NCBI RefSeq assembly: GCF_034669705.1
Contig: NZ_JAXMOR010000006.1
Location: 62,001 to 126,000, forward strand
DNA: 64,000 nt
Direction: 5' to 3'
Source of the DNA: Marinovum sp034669705
GTDB lineage: Bacteria; Pseudomonadota; Alphaproteobacteria; Rhodobacterales; Rhodobacteraceae
Position numbers and translations under genes: made by a program. The notes beneath the pieces were generated by a model. The model did no database searches and was not told the origin of the DNA. It saw only the letters and a program-made list of their open reading frames with translations. How positions within the stretch are numbered: the stretch's first letter is position 1; each line of letters opens with the position of its first letter. Shown here in pieces: positions 16,876 through 25,932 of this stretch.

Positions 16876-17637
16876 ATGTCTGACGGCCGGCAGGACAGCT
16901 GTGACGCGACGGTCTGCGTGACCAATGCCGCCGGGGCAGGGGGCGTGGTGCTGCTCTGCGAACATGCGGCCTCGGCGATCCCGGCGCGCTACGGCGACCT
17001 CGGGCTGCGGGCTGAGTGGCGCGAGAGTCATGCCGCCTGGGATCCGGGCGCGCTGGCGCTGTCGCATCATCTCTCGCAGGCGCTGGACGCGCCGCTGGTT
17101 TCTGGCTGCGTGTCGCGGCTGGTCTATGACATCAACCGCCCGCCAGAGGCCGCCGCCGCCATGCCGGTGCGCTCAGAACTGGTCGAGATCCCCGGCAACG
17201 CCAACCTGACCGAGGCGCAGCGCGAAGAGCGGATCGCCAGCGTCTATCGCCCGTTCTGCGAGGCGGTGGCGGCGCTGCTTGACGCCCGCGCCCGCGCCAT
17301 CGTGACGGTGCACAGTTTCACCCCGGTCTTTTTTGGCAAGGCCCGCCCGACCGAGATCGGCATCCTGCACGACGCCGACGCGCGGCTGGCCGAGGCGATG
17401 CTGGCGCATGCGCCCACCCACCGCCGGGTCGACCGCAACATGCCCTATGGCCCCGAGGACGGCGTTACCCACTCGCTGCGGCTGCACGCGCTGCCGCGCA
17501 AACTGCCGAACGTCATGCTCGAGGTGCGCAACGACCTGCTGACCACGCCCGAGGACATTGCCACTCTGGCCGAGGAGCTGCTGGCGATGCTGCGCCCGGC
17601 GCTGGCGGCGGTGCCTGTGGAGGTGTCGCATGCCTAG
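16876..17637 (+). CDS. N-formylglutamate amidohydrolase family protein
   Basis: 253-residue hydrolase of the FGase family (HutG type), which removes formate from N-formyl-L-glutamate. Family features are the early CEHA(A)SAIP segment, RSELVEIPGN, the TVHSFTP strand and the LEVRNDLL end motif. No other histidine-degradation gene is nearby, so a different N-formyl or N-acyl amino acid, possibly delivered by the following TRAP transporter, is as likely. ATG 16876 follows AGGGGGACATCG. It overlaps the next gene by 8 bases. Confidence 0.82.
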   Translation: MSDGRQDSCDATVCVTNAAGAGGVVLLCEHAASAIPARYGDLGLRAEWRESHAAWDPGALALSHHLSQALDAPLVSGCVSRLVYDINRPPEAAAAMPVRSELVEIPGNANLTEAQREERIASVYRPFCEAVAALLDARARAIVTVHSFTPVFFGKARPTEIGILHDADARLAEAMLAHAPTHRRVDRNMPYGPEDGVTHSLRLHALPRKLPNVMLEVRNDLLTTPEDIATLAEELLAMLRPALAAVPVEVSHA

Positions 17638-18226
17638 GGGGATCACCGCTTTCGTGCATGGCGTCGACGCGATGAACCGCTTTATCGGGCGGATCGCGAT
17701 GTATCTGATCTTCGTGCTGATCGGGGTGCTGCTCTGGTCGTCGGTCTCGAAAGTGGCGTTCCTGCCGTCGCTCTGGACGCTGGAAACCGCGCAATTCATC
17801 ATGGTGGGCTATTACATCCTCGGCGGACCTTATTCGATCCAGCTCGGCTCGAACGTGCGGATGGACCTGTTCTACGGCAGCTGGTCTGTGAGGACGAAGG
17901 CCTGGGTCGATGCCGTGACCGTGCTGTTCCTGATGTTCTACCTCGGCGTGCTGCTCTATGGCGCATTGGGCTCACTGGCCTATGCGATGGGCTATTTCGG
18001 CATGGCGCCGCTGGAGTATTTCGCCGAGTTCATTGCGGCGCTCTTCACCGGCGGCTTTGCGGCGGCGGGCGAGATGCTGGGCTATCTCGAACGCTCCTCG
18101 ACCGCCTGGCGGCCGTTTCTCTGGCCGGTCAAGCTGCTGCTCGCCGTGGGCATCTTCCTGATGCTTCTGCAGACCCTGGCCGAGTTCTTCCGCGACATCG
18201 GCCGCATCCGCGGGGTGGAGATCTGA
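17630..18226 (+). CDS. dctQ: TRAP transporter small permease (DctQ)
   Basis: 198 residues with four membrane helices, the small membrane subunit of a tripartite ATP-independent periplasmic importer. ATG 17630 lies within the end of the FGase-like gene with GTGGAGG upstream. The stop overlaps the dctM start, so stoichiometric translation with the large permease is expected. The pairing with dctM and a substrate-binding protein makes the assignment firm. Confidence 0.88.
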   Translation: MPRGITAFVHGVDAMNRFIGRIAMYLIFVLIGVLLWSSVSKVAFLPSLWTLETAQFIMVGYYILGGPYSIQLGSNVRMDLFYGSWSVRTKAWVDAVTVLFLMFYLGVLLYGALGSLAYAMGYFGMAPLEYFAEFIAALFTGGFAAAGEMLGYLERSSTAWRPFLWPVKLLLAVGIFLMLLQTLAEFFRDIGRIRGVEI

Positions 18227-19548
18227 TGTCGCATGAGATGATCGCCATCCTGATGTTCTCCGGCATGATGCTGATGCTGCTGACCGGCCAGCGGGTGTTC
18301 GGCGCCATCGGATTTATCGGCGCCGCCGCCGGCCTCATGCTCTGGGGCACCGGCGGGGTGGATGTGCCCTTCGCGGCGGCAATGAAGCTGATGAAATGGT
18401 ATCCGCTGCTGACCCTGCCGATGTTCATCTTCATGGGCTACGTGCTGTCCGAGTCCAAGATTGCCGACGATCTTTACAAGATGTTCCATGTCTGGATGGG
18501 ACCTGTGCGCGGCGGGCTGGCCATCGGCACCATCGGGCTGATGGTGCTGATCTCGGCGATGAACGGGCTCAGCGTGGCCGGCATGGCCATCGGCGCGACG
18601 ATTGCCCTGCCCGAGCTGCTCCGGCGCGGCTATGACAAGATCATGGTGACCGGGGTGGTGCAGGCCGGGTCTTCGCTGGGCATCCTCGTGCCGCCCTCGG
18701 TGGTGCTGGTGCTCTATGCGATGATCGCGCGGCAGCCGGTGGGGCAGCTTTGGCTCGCGGGGGTGGTGCCAGGGCTGATGATGGCCACGATGTTCGTCAT
18801 CTACATCTATGTCCGCTGCCGCATCCAGCCCGAGCTCGGCCCGCCGCTACCCGAAGCCGAGCGCAATGTCAGCCGCGCCGAGAAGCTGCGGCTGCTGCGC
18901 GCCGGCATCCTGCCGCTGGTGATCTTCGCGGTGATGATGGTGCCTTTCGTCAAGGGCTGGACCTCGCTGGTGGAAAGCTCGGCGATCGGTGCCATGGCGG
19001 CCTTTGTCGCGGCGGTGCTGAAGCGGCGGATGACGCGCGAGGTCTTTGAGACGTCGGTGCGCCAGACGCTGGCGATCTCCTGCATGTTCATGTGGATCAT
19101 CCTCGCCGCGCTGGGCTTTGGCGCGATCTTCGACGGGCTGGGCGCGGTGCGGGCGATTGAATCGCTGTTCACCGAGCAGCTCGGCCTCTCTCCCTGGATG
19201 ATCCTGATCCTGATGCAGCTGTCGTTCATCGTCATGGGCACCTTCCTCGATGACACCGCGATGCTGGTGATCGTGGCGCCGCTCTACGTGCCACTGGTCG
19301 GCGCGCTGGGGTTCGATCTGATCTGGTACGGGGTGCTTTACACGATCACCACGCAGATTGCCTACATGACACCGCCGTTTGGCTATAACCTGTTTCTCAT
19401 GCGCGCCATGGCGCCGCCCGAGATCGGATTGCGCGACATCTATCGCTCGATCATCCCCTTCGCCCTGGTGATGGTGCTGGCGCTGTCGCTGGTGATGATC
19501 TTCCCGCAGATCGCACTCTGGCTGCCAGACCTCGTGTACGGAAAATGA
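18226..19548 (+). CDS. dctM: TRAP transporter large permease (DctM)
   Basis: 440 residues, about 12 membrane helices, the ion-coupled transport subunit. Family motifs include the glycine-rich AGSSLGILVPPSVVLVLYAM and the late DDTAMLVIVAPLYVP. The first ATG overlaps the dctQ stop. It drives uptake of the substrate captured by the DctP protein encoded 69 bases downstream. Confidence 0.93.
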   Translation: MSHEMIAILMFSGMMLMLLTGQRVFGAIGFIGAAAGLMLWGTGGVDVPFAAAMKLMKWYPLLTLPMFIFMGYVLSESKIADDLYKMFHVWMGPVRGGLAIGTIGLMVLISAMNGLSVAGMAIGATIALPELLRRGYDKIMVTGVVQAGSSLGILVPPSVVLVLYAMIARQPVGQLWLAGVVPGLMMATMFVIYIYVRCRIQPELGPPLPEAERNVSRAEKLRLLRAGILPLVIFAVMMVPFVKGWTSLVESSAIGAMAAFVAAVLKRRMTREVFETSVRQTLAISCMFMWIILAALGFGAIFDGLGAVRAIESLFTEQLGLSPWMILILMQLSFIVMGTFLDDTAMLVIVAPLYVPLVGALGFDLIWYGVLYTITTQIAYMTPPFGYNLFLMRAMAPPEIGLRDIYRSIIPFALVMVLALSLVMIFPQIALWLPDLVYGK

Positions 19549-19616
19549 CCTGATGTATCGACAATAACCTCACAGAAGCCCCGGACAGGGGACGGATTTC
19601 AACAAGGAGACATGAT

Positions 19617-20657
19617 ATGACCACGTCCAGAAGAAAGTTCTTGCAGACTGCCGGTGTCGGTGTTGCCGCCGCCCCCCTGGCCGCGCCCGCGCTGGCGCAA
19701 TCCACCATCACCTGGCGGATGCAGACCTATGCCGGCGCCGCGCTGGCCGAACATGTGGTGAAACCGGCGATCGACAATTTCAACGCCATCGCCGGCGACC
19801 GGATGCAGATCGAGCTCTATTATGCCGATCAGCTGGTGCCCACCGGCGAGCTGTTCCGCGCGATGCAGCGCGGCACCATCGACGCGGTGCAGTCGGATGA
19901 CGATTCCATGGCCTCGCCCACCGAGGTCACGGTCTTCGGCGGCTACTTCCCCTTCGCCTCGCGCTACTCGCTGGACGTGCCGGTACTGTTCAACCAGTAC
20001 GGTCTGAACGAGATCTGGGCCGAGGAATACGCCAAGGTCGGGGTCAAGCACATCTCGGCCGGCGCCTGGGACCCCTGCCATTTCGCCACCAAGGACCCGA
20101 TCAATTCGCTGGCCGACCTGCAGGGCAAGCGGATCTTCACCTTCCCCACCGCCGGCCGCTTCCTGAGCCAGTTCGGCGTGGTGCCGGTGACCCTGCCGTG
20201 GGAGGATATCGAGGTCGCGGTGCAGACCGGCGAGCTCGATGGCATCGCCTGGTCGGGCATCACCGAGGATTACACCGTCGGCTGGGCGGATGTGACCAAC
20301 TACTTCCTGACCAACAATATCTCCGGCGCCTGGATCGGGCATTTCTTTGCCAACATGGGCCGCTACGAGGAACTGCCCGAAGACCTCAAGCTGCTGCTCG
20401 CGACCTGCATGGAGCAGTCGCACTACTACCGCCAGTGGTGGTACTGGGGTGGCGAGGCCTCGCTGCGGGTCCATGGCGAAAAGATGCAGCTGACCACCAT
20501 CCCGGACGCGGAATGGGACCAGGTCGAAGCCGCCGCGCAGACCTTCTGGGAAGAAATCGCAGCGGAGAGCGAGACCAAGGCCAAGGTTGTCGAGATCTTC
20601 AAGCGCTACAACGCCGACATGGCCAAGGCCGGCCGGCCCTACCGCTACACCAGCTGA
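19617..20657 (+). CDS. dctP: TRAP transporter substrate-binding protein (DctP), Tat-exported
   Basis: 346-residue periplasmic binding protein with a twin-arginine signal (SRRKFLQ near the start, cleavage after ALAQ at about 28). The body resembles the TakP/mannitol-chloroaromatic group of TRAP receptors, many of which bind 2-oxo acids or other carboxylates. AAGGAGA precedes ATG 19617. Ligand not readable from sequence; the FGase-like neighbour suggests a carboxylate with an amide or formyl group. Confidence 0.9.
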   Translation: MTTSRRKFLQTAGVGVAAAPLAAPALAQSTITWRMQTYAGAALAEHVVKPAIDNFNAIAGDRMQIELYYADQLVPTGELFRAMQRGTIDAVQSDDDSMASPTEVTVFGGYFPFASRYSLDVPVLFNQYGLNEIWAEEYAKVGVKHISAGAWDPCHFATKDPINSLADLQGKRIFTFPTAGRFLSQFGVVPVTLPWEDIEVAVQTGELDGIAWSGITEDYTVGWADVTNYFLTNNISGAWIGHFFANMGRYEELPEDLKLLLATCMEQSHYYRQWWYWGGEASLRVHGEKMQLTTIPDAEWDQVEAAAQTFWEEIAAESETKAKVVEIFKRYNADMAKAGRPYRYTS

Positions 20658-20676
20658 GCCGCGAAGCTGCGACGCA

Positions 20677-20736
20677 GTCCCGGGCCTGACCCGGGACCTC
20701 CACGTCAGCCAAGAGGCCCCGGGTCAAGCCCGGGGC
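20677..20736. repeat. pair of REP-like intergenic palindromes
   Basis: Two hairpins in the 110-base gap after dctP: GTCCCGGG/CCCGGGAC (20677-20684, 20690-20697; loop CCTGA) and GCCCCGGG/CCCGGGGC (20716-20723, 20729-20736; loop TCAAG, i.e. CTTGA on the other strand). Related copies occur at 24763-24782 and 56907-56925. They may stabilise the TRAP transcript end or attenuate read-through into the next gene. Confidence 0.7.
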
Positions 20737-20767
20737 TGCGACACCTTTGATTTGAACCGGATTGCCG

Positions 20768-22117
20768 ATGACCTTCGAAGAGCTGAAATCCAAAGTCGCC
20801 GCGGGCGAGATCGACACCGTTCTGTCCTGCATCGTCGACATGCAGGGCCGGTTGATGGGCAAGCGGTTCCATGCTGCGCATTTCATCGACAGCGCCTGGG
20901 ACGAGACCCATTGCTGCAACTACCTGCTGGCCACCGACCTGAAGATGGCCACCCCCGACGGCTATGCCTCGACCTCCTGGGAACAGGGCTACGGCGATTA
21001 CGTCATGAAGCCGGACCTCGCCACGCTCCGCCCGATGCCCTGGCTCGAGGGCACGGTGATGGTGCTCTGCGATGTGCTCGACCATCACACCCACGAGGAA
21101 GTGCCGCATTCCCCCCGCGCCATGCTGAAGAAACAGGTCGCCCGCGCCGAGGCGCTGGGCTTCACGCCGATGATGGCGACCGAGCTGGAGTTCTTCCTCT
21201 TCGAGAAGAGCTTCGACGAGATCCGCAAGTCGGGCTTTCGCGATCTCGCCACGCTCTCGGGCTACAACGAGGATTACAACATCCTGCTGACCTCGCGCGA
21301 GGAACACGTGATGCGACCCGTCCGCAATCACCTCTATGCCGCCGGGCTGCCGATCGAGAACTCCAAGGGCGAGGCCGAGACCGGGCAGGAGGAGCTCAAC
21401 ATCAAATACGCGCCCGCCATGGACACGGCGGCGTATCACACCATTGCCAAGCACGCGGTGAAGGAAATCGCCCACAGCCAAGGCCACGCGGTGAGCTTCC
21501 TGCCGAAATGGTCGCCGGACAAGGTCGGCTCGTCTTCGCATGTTCACCAGTCGCTGTGGAAGGATGGTAGCCCGGCGTTCTATGACCCCGACGACAAGCT
21601 GGGCATGTCGGCCCTGATGAAGCATTACGTTGCCGGGATGCTGAAATACGCCAAGGATTACATGTATTTCCTGGCCCCCTACATCAACAGCTACAAGCGG
21701 TTTCAGGCCGGCAGCTTCGCGCCCACACGGATCATCTGGTCGATCGACAACCGCACCGCCGGCTTTCGGCTGTGTGGTGATGGCACCAAGGGCGTGCGGA
21801 TCGAATGCCGCGTCGGCGGCTCGGACCTCAACCCCTATACCGCCATGGCCGCGATGCTGGCCGCCGGTCTCAAAGGCATTGAGGAGGAGCTGGAACTGCA
21901 ACCGGCCTTCTCCGGCGACGCCTATGCCACCGATGCCGAACACCTGCCCGTCACCCTGCGCGACGCGCGCGAGGCGCTGCTGGCCTCCGACATGCTGCGC
22001 GCGGCCTTTGGCGAGGATGTGGTGACCCATTACGCCCGCGCCGCCGAGGTGGAGATCGAGGATTTCAACCGCGCGGTCACCGACTATGAGATCGCCCGCG
22101 GCTTCGAGATGGCCTGA
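20768..22117 (+). CDS. glutamine synthetase family ligase (gamma-glutamylamide/polyamine synthetase type)
   Basis: 449-residue ATP-dependent ligase of the glutamine synthetase superfamily. Signature pieces are TELEFFLF, QEELNIKY, SSSHVHQSLW, the ATP site NSYKRFQAGSFAP and the final NPYTAMAAMLAAGLKGI. The beta-grasp N-terminus is short, as in PuuA/IpuC/GlnA4-type enzymes that attach glutamate to an amine rather than ammonia. ATG 20768 is chosen over TTG 20762; both have weak ribosome-binding sites. Followed by an aldehyde and an alcohol dehydrogenase and a Pot-type importer, which points to amine catabolism rather than nitrogen assimilation. Confidence 0.85.
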   Translation: MTFEELKSKVAAGEIDTVLSCIVDMQGRLMGKRFHAAHFIDSAWDETHCCNYLLATDLKMATPDGYASTSWEQGYGDYVMKPDLATLRPMPWLEGTVMVLCDVLDHHTHEEVPHSPRAMLKKQVARAEALGFTPMMATELEFFLFEKSFDEIRKSGFRDLATLSGYNEDYNILLTSREEHVMRPVRNHLYAAGLPIENSKGEAETGQEELNIKYAPAMDTAAYHTIAKHAVKEIAHSQGHAVSFLPKWSPDKVGSSSHVHQSLWKDGSPAFYDPDDKLGMSALMKHYVAGMLKYAKDYMYFLAPYINSYKRFQAGSFAPTRIIWSIDNRTAGFRLCGDGTKGVRIECRVGGSDLNPYTAMAAMLAAGLKGIEEELELQPAFSGDAYATDAEHLPVTLRDAREALLASDMLRAAFGEDVVTHYARAAEVEIEDFNRAVTDYEIARGFEMA

Positions 22118-22141
22118 CCCGGCCGACAGACAGAGGATACC

Positions 22142-23524
22142 ATGACCCACACACTGAAATGCGTCTCGCCCATCGACGGCACGGTCTATGCCGAACGCCC
22201 GGTGCTGAGCCTCGCCGAGGCGCAGGACGCGGCCGCCGAGGGCCGCGCCGCGCAGGCCGCATGGGCCGCGCGCCCGCTCGAAGAACGCTCCCGGCTGGTG
22301 ATGGCCGGCGTCGCCCGCATTGGCGAGATGAACGACGAGATCGTGCCCGAACTGGCCCGCATGATGGGCCGCCCGGTGCGCTTCGGCGGCGAGTTCGGCG
22401 GCTTCAACGAGCGCGCCTCCTATATGGCCGGGATCGCCGAGACCGCGCTGGCGCCCATCGAGGTCGGTGAGGACGCGACCTTCAAACGCTACATCAAGCG
22501 GGTGCCGCTGGGCCTCGTGCTGGTGGTGGCACCCTGGAACTACCCCTATATGACGGCGATCAACACCGTCGCCCCGGCGCTGATCGCCGGCAATGCGGTG
22601 ATGCTGAAACACGCCACACAGACGCTTCTGGTCGGCGAACGCATGGCGCGGGCCTTCCACGAGGCCGGCGTGCCGGAAGAGGTGTTCCAGAACGTCTTCC
22701 TCGATCACGACACCACCTCGGCGCTGATCGGGGCCAAGGCCTTCGATTTCGTCAACTTCACCGGCTCTGTCGGCGGCGGCCGCGCGATGGAGCAGGCGGC
22801 GGCGGGCACCTTCACCGGCGTCGGGCTGGAACTCGGCGGCAAGGATCCGGGCTACGTGATGGAGGACGCCGACCTCGACGCGGCGGTCGATACGCTGATC
22901 GACGGGGCGATGTTCAACTCGGGCCAGTGCTGCTGCGGGATCGAGCGGATCTATGTGCATGAGGCGCTCTACGATGCCTTCGTCGAGAAGGCGGTGGCGA
23001 TTGTCAAAGCCTACAAGCTGGGCAACCCGCTGGACGAAGAGACCACCATCGGCCCGATGGCGCATGTGCGCTTTGCCAAGGAAGTCCGCGCGCAGATCGC
23101 CGAGGCGCTTGAGGCCGGCGCGGTGGCTCATATCGAGACCGCGCCCGAGGATGACGGCGGCGCTTACCTGACGCCGCAGATCCTCACTGACGTGACCCAC
23201 GACATGCGGGTGATGCGCGACGAGAGCTTTGGCCCGGTCGTGGGCATCATGAAGGTCACGGACGACGAGGAGGCCGTGGCGCTGATGAACGACAGCCCCT
23301 TCGGACTGACCGCCTCGCTCTGGACCGCCGATCTCGACCGCGCGCAATCCATCGGCGACCGGATCGAGACCGGCACCGTCTTCATGAACCGGGCCGATTA
23401 CCTTGACCCCGGCCTGTGCTGGACTGGCTGCAAGCAGACCGGGCGGGGCGGGGGCCTGTCGGTGATCGGCTATCACAACCTGACACGACCGAAATCCTAC
23501 CATCTGAAGAAGGTGACCAAATGA
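22142..23524 (+). CDS. NAD(P)-dependent aldehyde dehydrogenase
   Basis: 460-residue ALDH-superfamily enzyme oxidising an aldehyde to a carboxylate. Active-site residues visible: Asn133 in PWNYPY, Lys156, Glu230 in LELGGKDPG and Cys264 in GQCCCG. Lies 24 bases after the ligase gene and overlaps the alcohol dehydrogenase start by 4 bases. In context its substrate could be a gamma-glutamylated amino aldehyde. Slightly shorter than the usual 480-500 residues but complete. Confidence 0.9.
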   Translation: MTHTLKCVSPIDGTVYAERPVLSLAEAQDAAAEGRAAQAAWAARPLEERSRLVMAGVARIGEMNDEIVPELARMMGRPVRFGGEFGGFNERASYMAGIAETALAPIEVGEDATFKRYIKRVPLGLVLVVAPWNYPYMTAINTVAPALIAGNAVMLKHATQTLLVGERMARAFHEAGVPEEVFQNVFLDHDTTSALIGAKAFDFVNFTGSVGGGRAMEQAAAGTFTGVGLELGGKDPGYVMEDADLDAAVDTLIDGAMFNSGQCCCGIERIYVHEALYDAFVEKAVAIVKAYKLGNPLDEETTIGPMAHVRFAKEVRAQIAEALEAGAVAHIETAPEDDGGAYLTPQILTDVTHDMRVMRDESFGPVVGIMKVTDDEEAVALMNDSPFGLTASLWTADLDRAQSIGDRIETGTVFMNRADYLDPGLCWTGCKQTGRGGGLSVIGYHNLTRPKSYHLKKVTK

Positions 23525-24666
23525 GCCTGACCGGGAACTGGTCCTATCCCACCGCCATCAAGTTCGGCGCCGGCCGTATCTCTGAGCTGCCCGGCGCCTG
23601 TGCGCAGGCCGGCATGACGCGGCCCTTGCTGGTCACCGACCGCGGGCTGGCCGATCTGCCGATCACTGCCGCCACGCTCGACGTGCTGGAACAGGCGGGG
23701 CTGGGCCGCGCGGTGTTCTCAGAGGTCGACCCCAACCCCAATGAGACCAACCTCGAAGCCGGGGTGACCGCCTATCGCGACGGCGGCCATGACGGGGTGA
23801 TCGCCTTTGGCGGCGGCTCGGGGCTAGACCTCGGCAAGATGGTGGCCTTCATGGCCGGGCAGACCCGCCCGGTCTGGGATTTCGAGGATGTCGACGACTG
23901 GTGGACCCGCGCCGACGCCGCGGCCATCGCGCCCATCGTCGCGGTGCCCACCACCGCTGGCACCGGCTCGGAAGTGGGGCGCGCCAGCGTGATCACCAAT
24001 TCCGAGACCCACGCCAAGAAGATCATCTTTCACCCCAAGGTGCTGCCCACCGTGGTGATCTGCGACCCCGAGCTGACCGTCGGCATGCCGGGCTTCATCA
24101 CCGCCGGCACCGGTCTCGATGCCTTTGCCCATTGCCTCGAGGCCTACTCGAGCCCGCATTACCACCCGATGAGCCAGGGCATCGCGCTCGAAGGGATGCG
24201 GCTGGTCAAGGACTACCTGCCGCGCGCCTTCCAGAACGGTCAGGATCTCGAGGCGCGGGCGCAGATGATGTCGGCGGCGATGATGGGGGCGACGGCGTTC
24301 CAGAAGGGCCTCGGCGCGATTCATGCCATGAGCCATCCAATCGGCGCGCAGTTCAACACCCACCACGGCACCACCAACGCGGTCTGCATGCCGGCGGTGC
24401 TGGCGTTCAATGCCGAGGTGATCCGCGAGCGCTTCGACACCGCTGCCGGCTACCTCGGGATCGACGGCGGCTTTGACGGCTTCTGCGCTTTCGTGCAGGA
24501 TCTCAACGACAGCCTGAACATCCCGCGCGGGCTCTCCGATCTCGGCGTGACCGAGGCGGCGATCCCCGAGCTGGTCCGGGGCGCGATCCGCGATCCCTCC
24601 TGCGGCGGCAACCCGGTCACCCTGACCGAGGAGAACTTGGCCGAGCTGTTCAAGGCGGCGCTATAA
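23521..24666 (+). CDS. iron-containing alcohol dehydrogenase
   Basis: 381-residue group III alcohol dehydrogenase. NAD-binding GGGSGLDLGK, TTAGTGSE and metal-binding residues in GTGLDAFAHCLEA and the HAMSHPIGA ... THHGTTN segment are intact. ATG 23521 overlaps the ALDH stop (ATGA). Together with the ALDH it can convert a primary alcohol to an acid in two steps. Alternatives include 4-hydroxybutyrate- or choline-related members of the family. Confidence 0.9.
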   Translation: MSLTGNWSYPTAIKFGAGRISELPGACAQAGMTRPLLVTDRGLADLPITAATLDVLEQAGLGRAVFSEVDPNPNETNLEAGVTAYRDGGHDGVIAFGGGSGLDLGKMVAFMAGQTRPVWDFEDVDDWWTRADAAAIAPIVAVPTTAGTGSEVGRASVITNSETHAKKIIFHPKVLPTVVICDPELTVGMPGFITAGTGLDAFAHCLEAYSSPHYHPMSQGIALEGMRLVKDYLPRAFQNGQDLEARAQMMSAAMMGATAFQKGLGAIHAMSHPIGAQFNTHHGTTNAVCMPAVLAFNAEVIRERFDTAAGYLGIDGGFDGFCAFVQDLNDSLNIPRGLSDLGVTEAAIPELVRGAIRDPSCGGNPVTLTEENLAELFKAAL

Positions 24667-24671
24667 CGTTT

Positions 24672-24696
24672 CACCCGGTGGTTGAAAAGCCGGGTG
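24672..24696. terminator. hairpin after the alcohol dehydrogenase gene
   Basis: Arms CACCCGG and CCGGGTG separated by 11 bases, 6 bases after the stop codon. There is no T run, so it may be a transcript-stabilising stem or an attenuator rather than a strong intrinsic terminator. Confidence 0.4.
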
Positions 24697-24762
24697 CAAG
24701 TCTCTGAAACCTAAATGGTTTCACAGAACTGATACCAAAGAGGCCCATAAGGCCCGCATCCC

Positions 24763-24782
24763 GCCCCGGAGTGATCCGGGGC
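24763..24782. repeat. REP-like intergenic palindrome
   Basis: GCCCCGGA and TCCGGGGC arms with a GTGA loop, located between the alcohol dehydrogenase and the Pot-type binding protein. Same arm sequence as the elements at 20716-20736 and 56907-56925. Confidence 0.65.
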
Positions 24783-24804
24783 CAAACCGACAGAGGACAC
24801 GACC

Positions 24805-25866
24805 ATGACCAGAACCATCCTTCTGACCTCCACGCTGATCGCCGGGCTGGCAAGCGCCGCCTCGGCCGACACCCTGCGCCTGCTCACCTGGGGCGGCTAT
24901 GCGCCCGACGACGTGGTGGCGATGTTCGAGGAACAGACCGGCCACACCGTTGAAGTGACCAAGTCCAACAACGAGGAAATGATCGCCAAGCTGCGCGCCA
25001 CCGGCGGCGGCGGCTTTGACCTTGCCCAGCCGTCGCAAGACCGCATCATGGGCCCGCAGATGGAGTTCGGCATCTACAAGCCGATCGACGTCTCGAAGCT
25101 CGACCAGTCGCAATTCATCCCCTCGATGCTGGAAGCGACGATGGGCAACACGACGGTCAACGGCGAAGTCTATGGCGTGCCGCATGTCTGGGGCACCTCG
25201 GGCCTCGTGATGAACACCGCCGAGGCCGGTGACGTGGTCAAGGACTACACCGACCTTTGCGCGCCTGAAGTGGCCGGCAAGGTCTCTTACCGGCTCAAGC
25301 GTCCGACGCTGATCGGCTTTGCCTTTGCCATGGGCGAGGATCCTTTTGCCGCCTATGACGACGAGGCCAAGTACCGCGAGATCATGGAAAAGGTCGAGGC
25401 CAAGCTGGCCGAATGCAAAGCCAACGTGAAGACCTACTGGTCGGGTGGCGACGAGCTGATGAACCTGGTGCGCTCTGGCGAGGTCGTGGCCTCGATGGCC
25501 TGGGACACCGGCGGTTGGAAGCTGAACGACGACAATTCCGACATCACCTTCGTGGCGCCCGCCTCCGGCGCTTTGGGCTGGATCGACACCTTCGTGCTGC
25601 CCGCCAAGGGGCAGGCCGATGACGTGGCCTACGAGTGGATCAACTTCGTGATGCAGCCCGAGATCGCGGCCAAGATCACCGCGGCGGCGGGCAACTTCAC
25701 CGCCTCGGCCGGGGCCGACGAGTTCGCCGAGGATGCGCTGAAGGCCAAGTATCAGGCCAGCTTCCCGCAGGAGGCCATTGACAACATCAAGTGGTATCCG
25801 CCGGTGCCCGCCGGTCTGGAAGCCATTGAGGGCGAAGTGCTGGACCGGGTTCAGGCCGGCAACTGA
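24805..25866 (+). CDS. spermidine/putrescine-type ABC transporter substrate-binding protein
   Basis: 353-residue periplasmic protein; signal peptide ends near ASA (about residue 21). It starts with the LRLLTWGGYAP segment typical of the PotD/PotF group, which also includes receptors for other amines and for opines. Precedes the ATPase and two permeases of the same importer. The adjacent gamma-glutamyl ligase supports an amine ligand. Confidence 0.88.
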   Translation: MTRTILLTSTLIAGLASAASADTLRLLTWGGYAPDDVVAMFEEQTGHTVEVTKSNNEEMIAKLRATGGGGFDLAQPSQDRIMGPQMEFGIYKPIDVSKLDQSQFIPSMLEATMGNTTVNGEVYGVPHVWGTSGLVMNTAEAGDVVKDYTDLCAPEVAGKVSYRLKRPTLIGFAFAMGEDPFAAYDDEAKYREIMEKVEAKLAECKANVKTYWSGGDELMNLVRSGEVVASMAWDTGGWKLNDDNSDITFVAPASGALGWIDTFVLPAKGQADDVAYEWINFVMQPEIAAKITAAAGNFTASAGADEFAEDALKAKYQASFPQEAIDNIKWYPPVPAGLEAIEGEVLDRVQAGN

Positions 25867-25932
25867 TCTGACCTCTGTATGCAACAGCGGCGGCATCCGG
25901 ATCCCGGGTGCCGCCACACGAATGGAATCTGC

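Noticed and set aside
20705..23503. Open frame of over 900 codons on the minus strand opposite the ligase and ALDH genes
   Set aside because: Composition (His, Arg, Gly and Val rich, no family pattern) is that of an antisense frame of GC-rich genes; the plus-strand genes have complete active sites.
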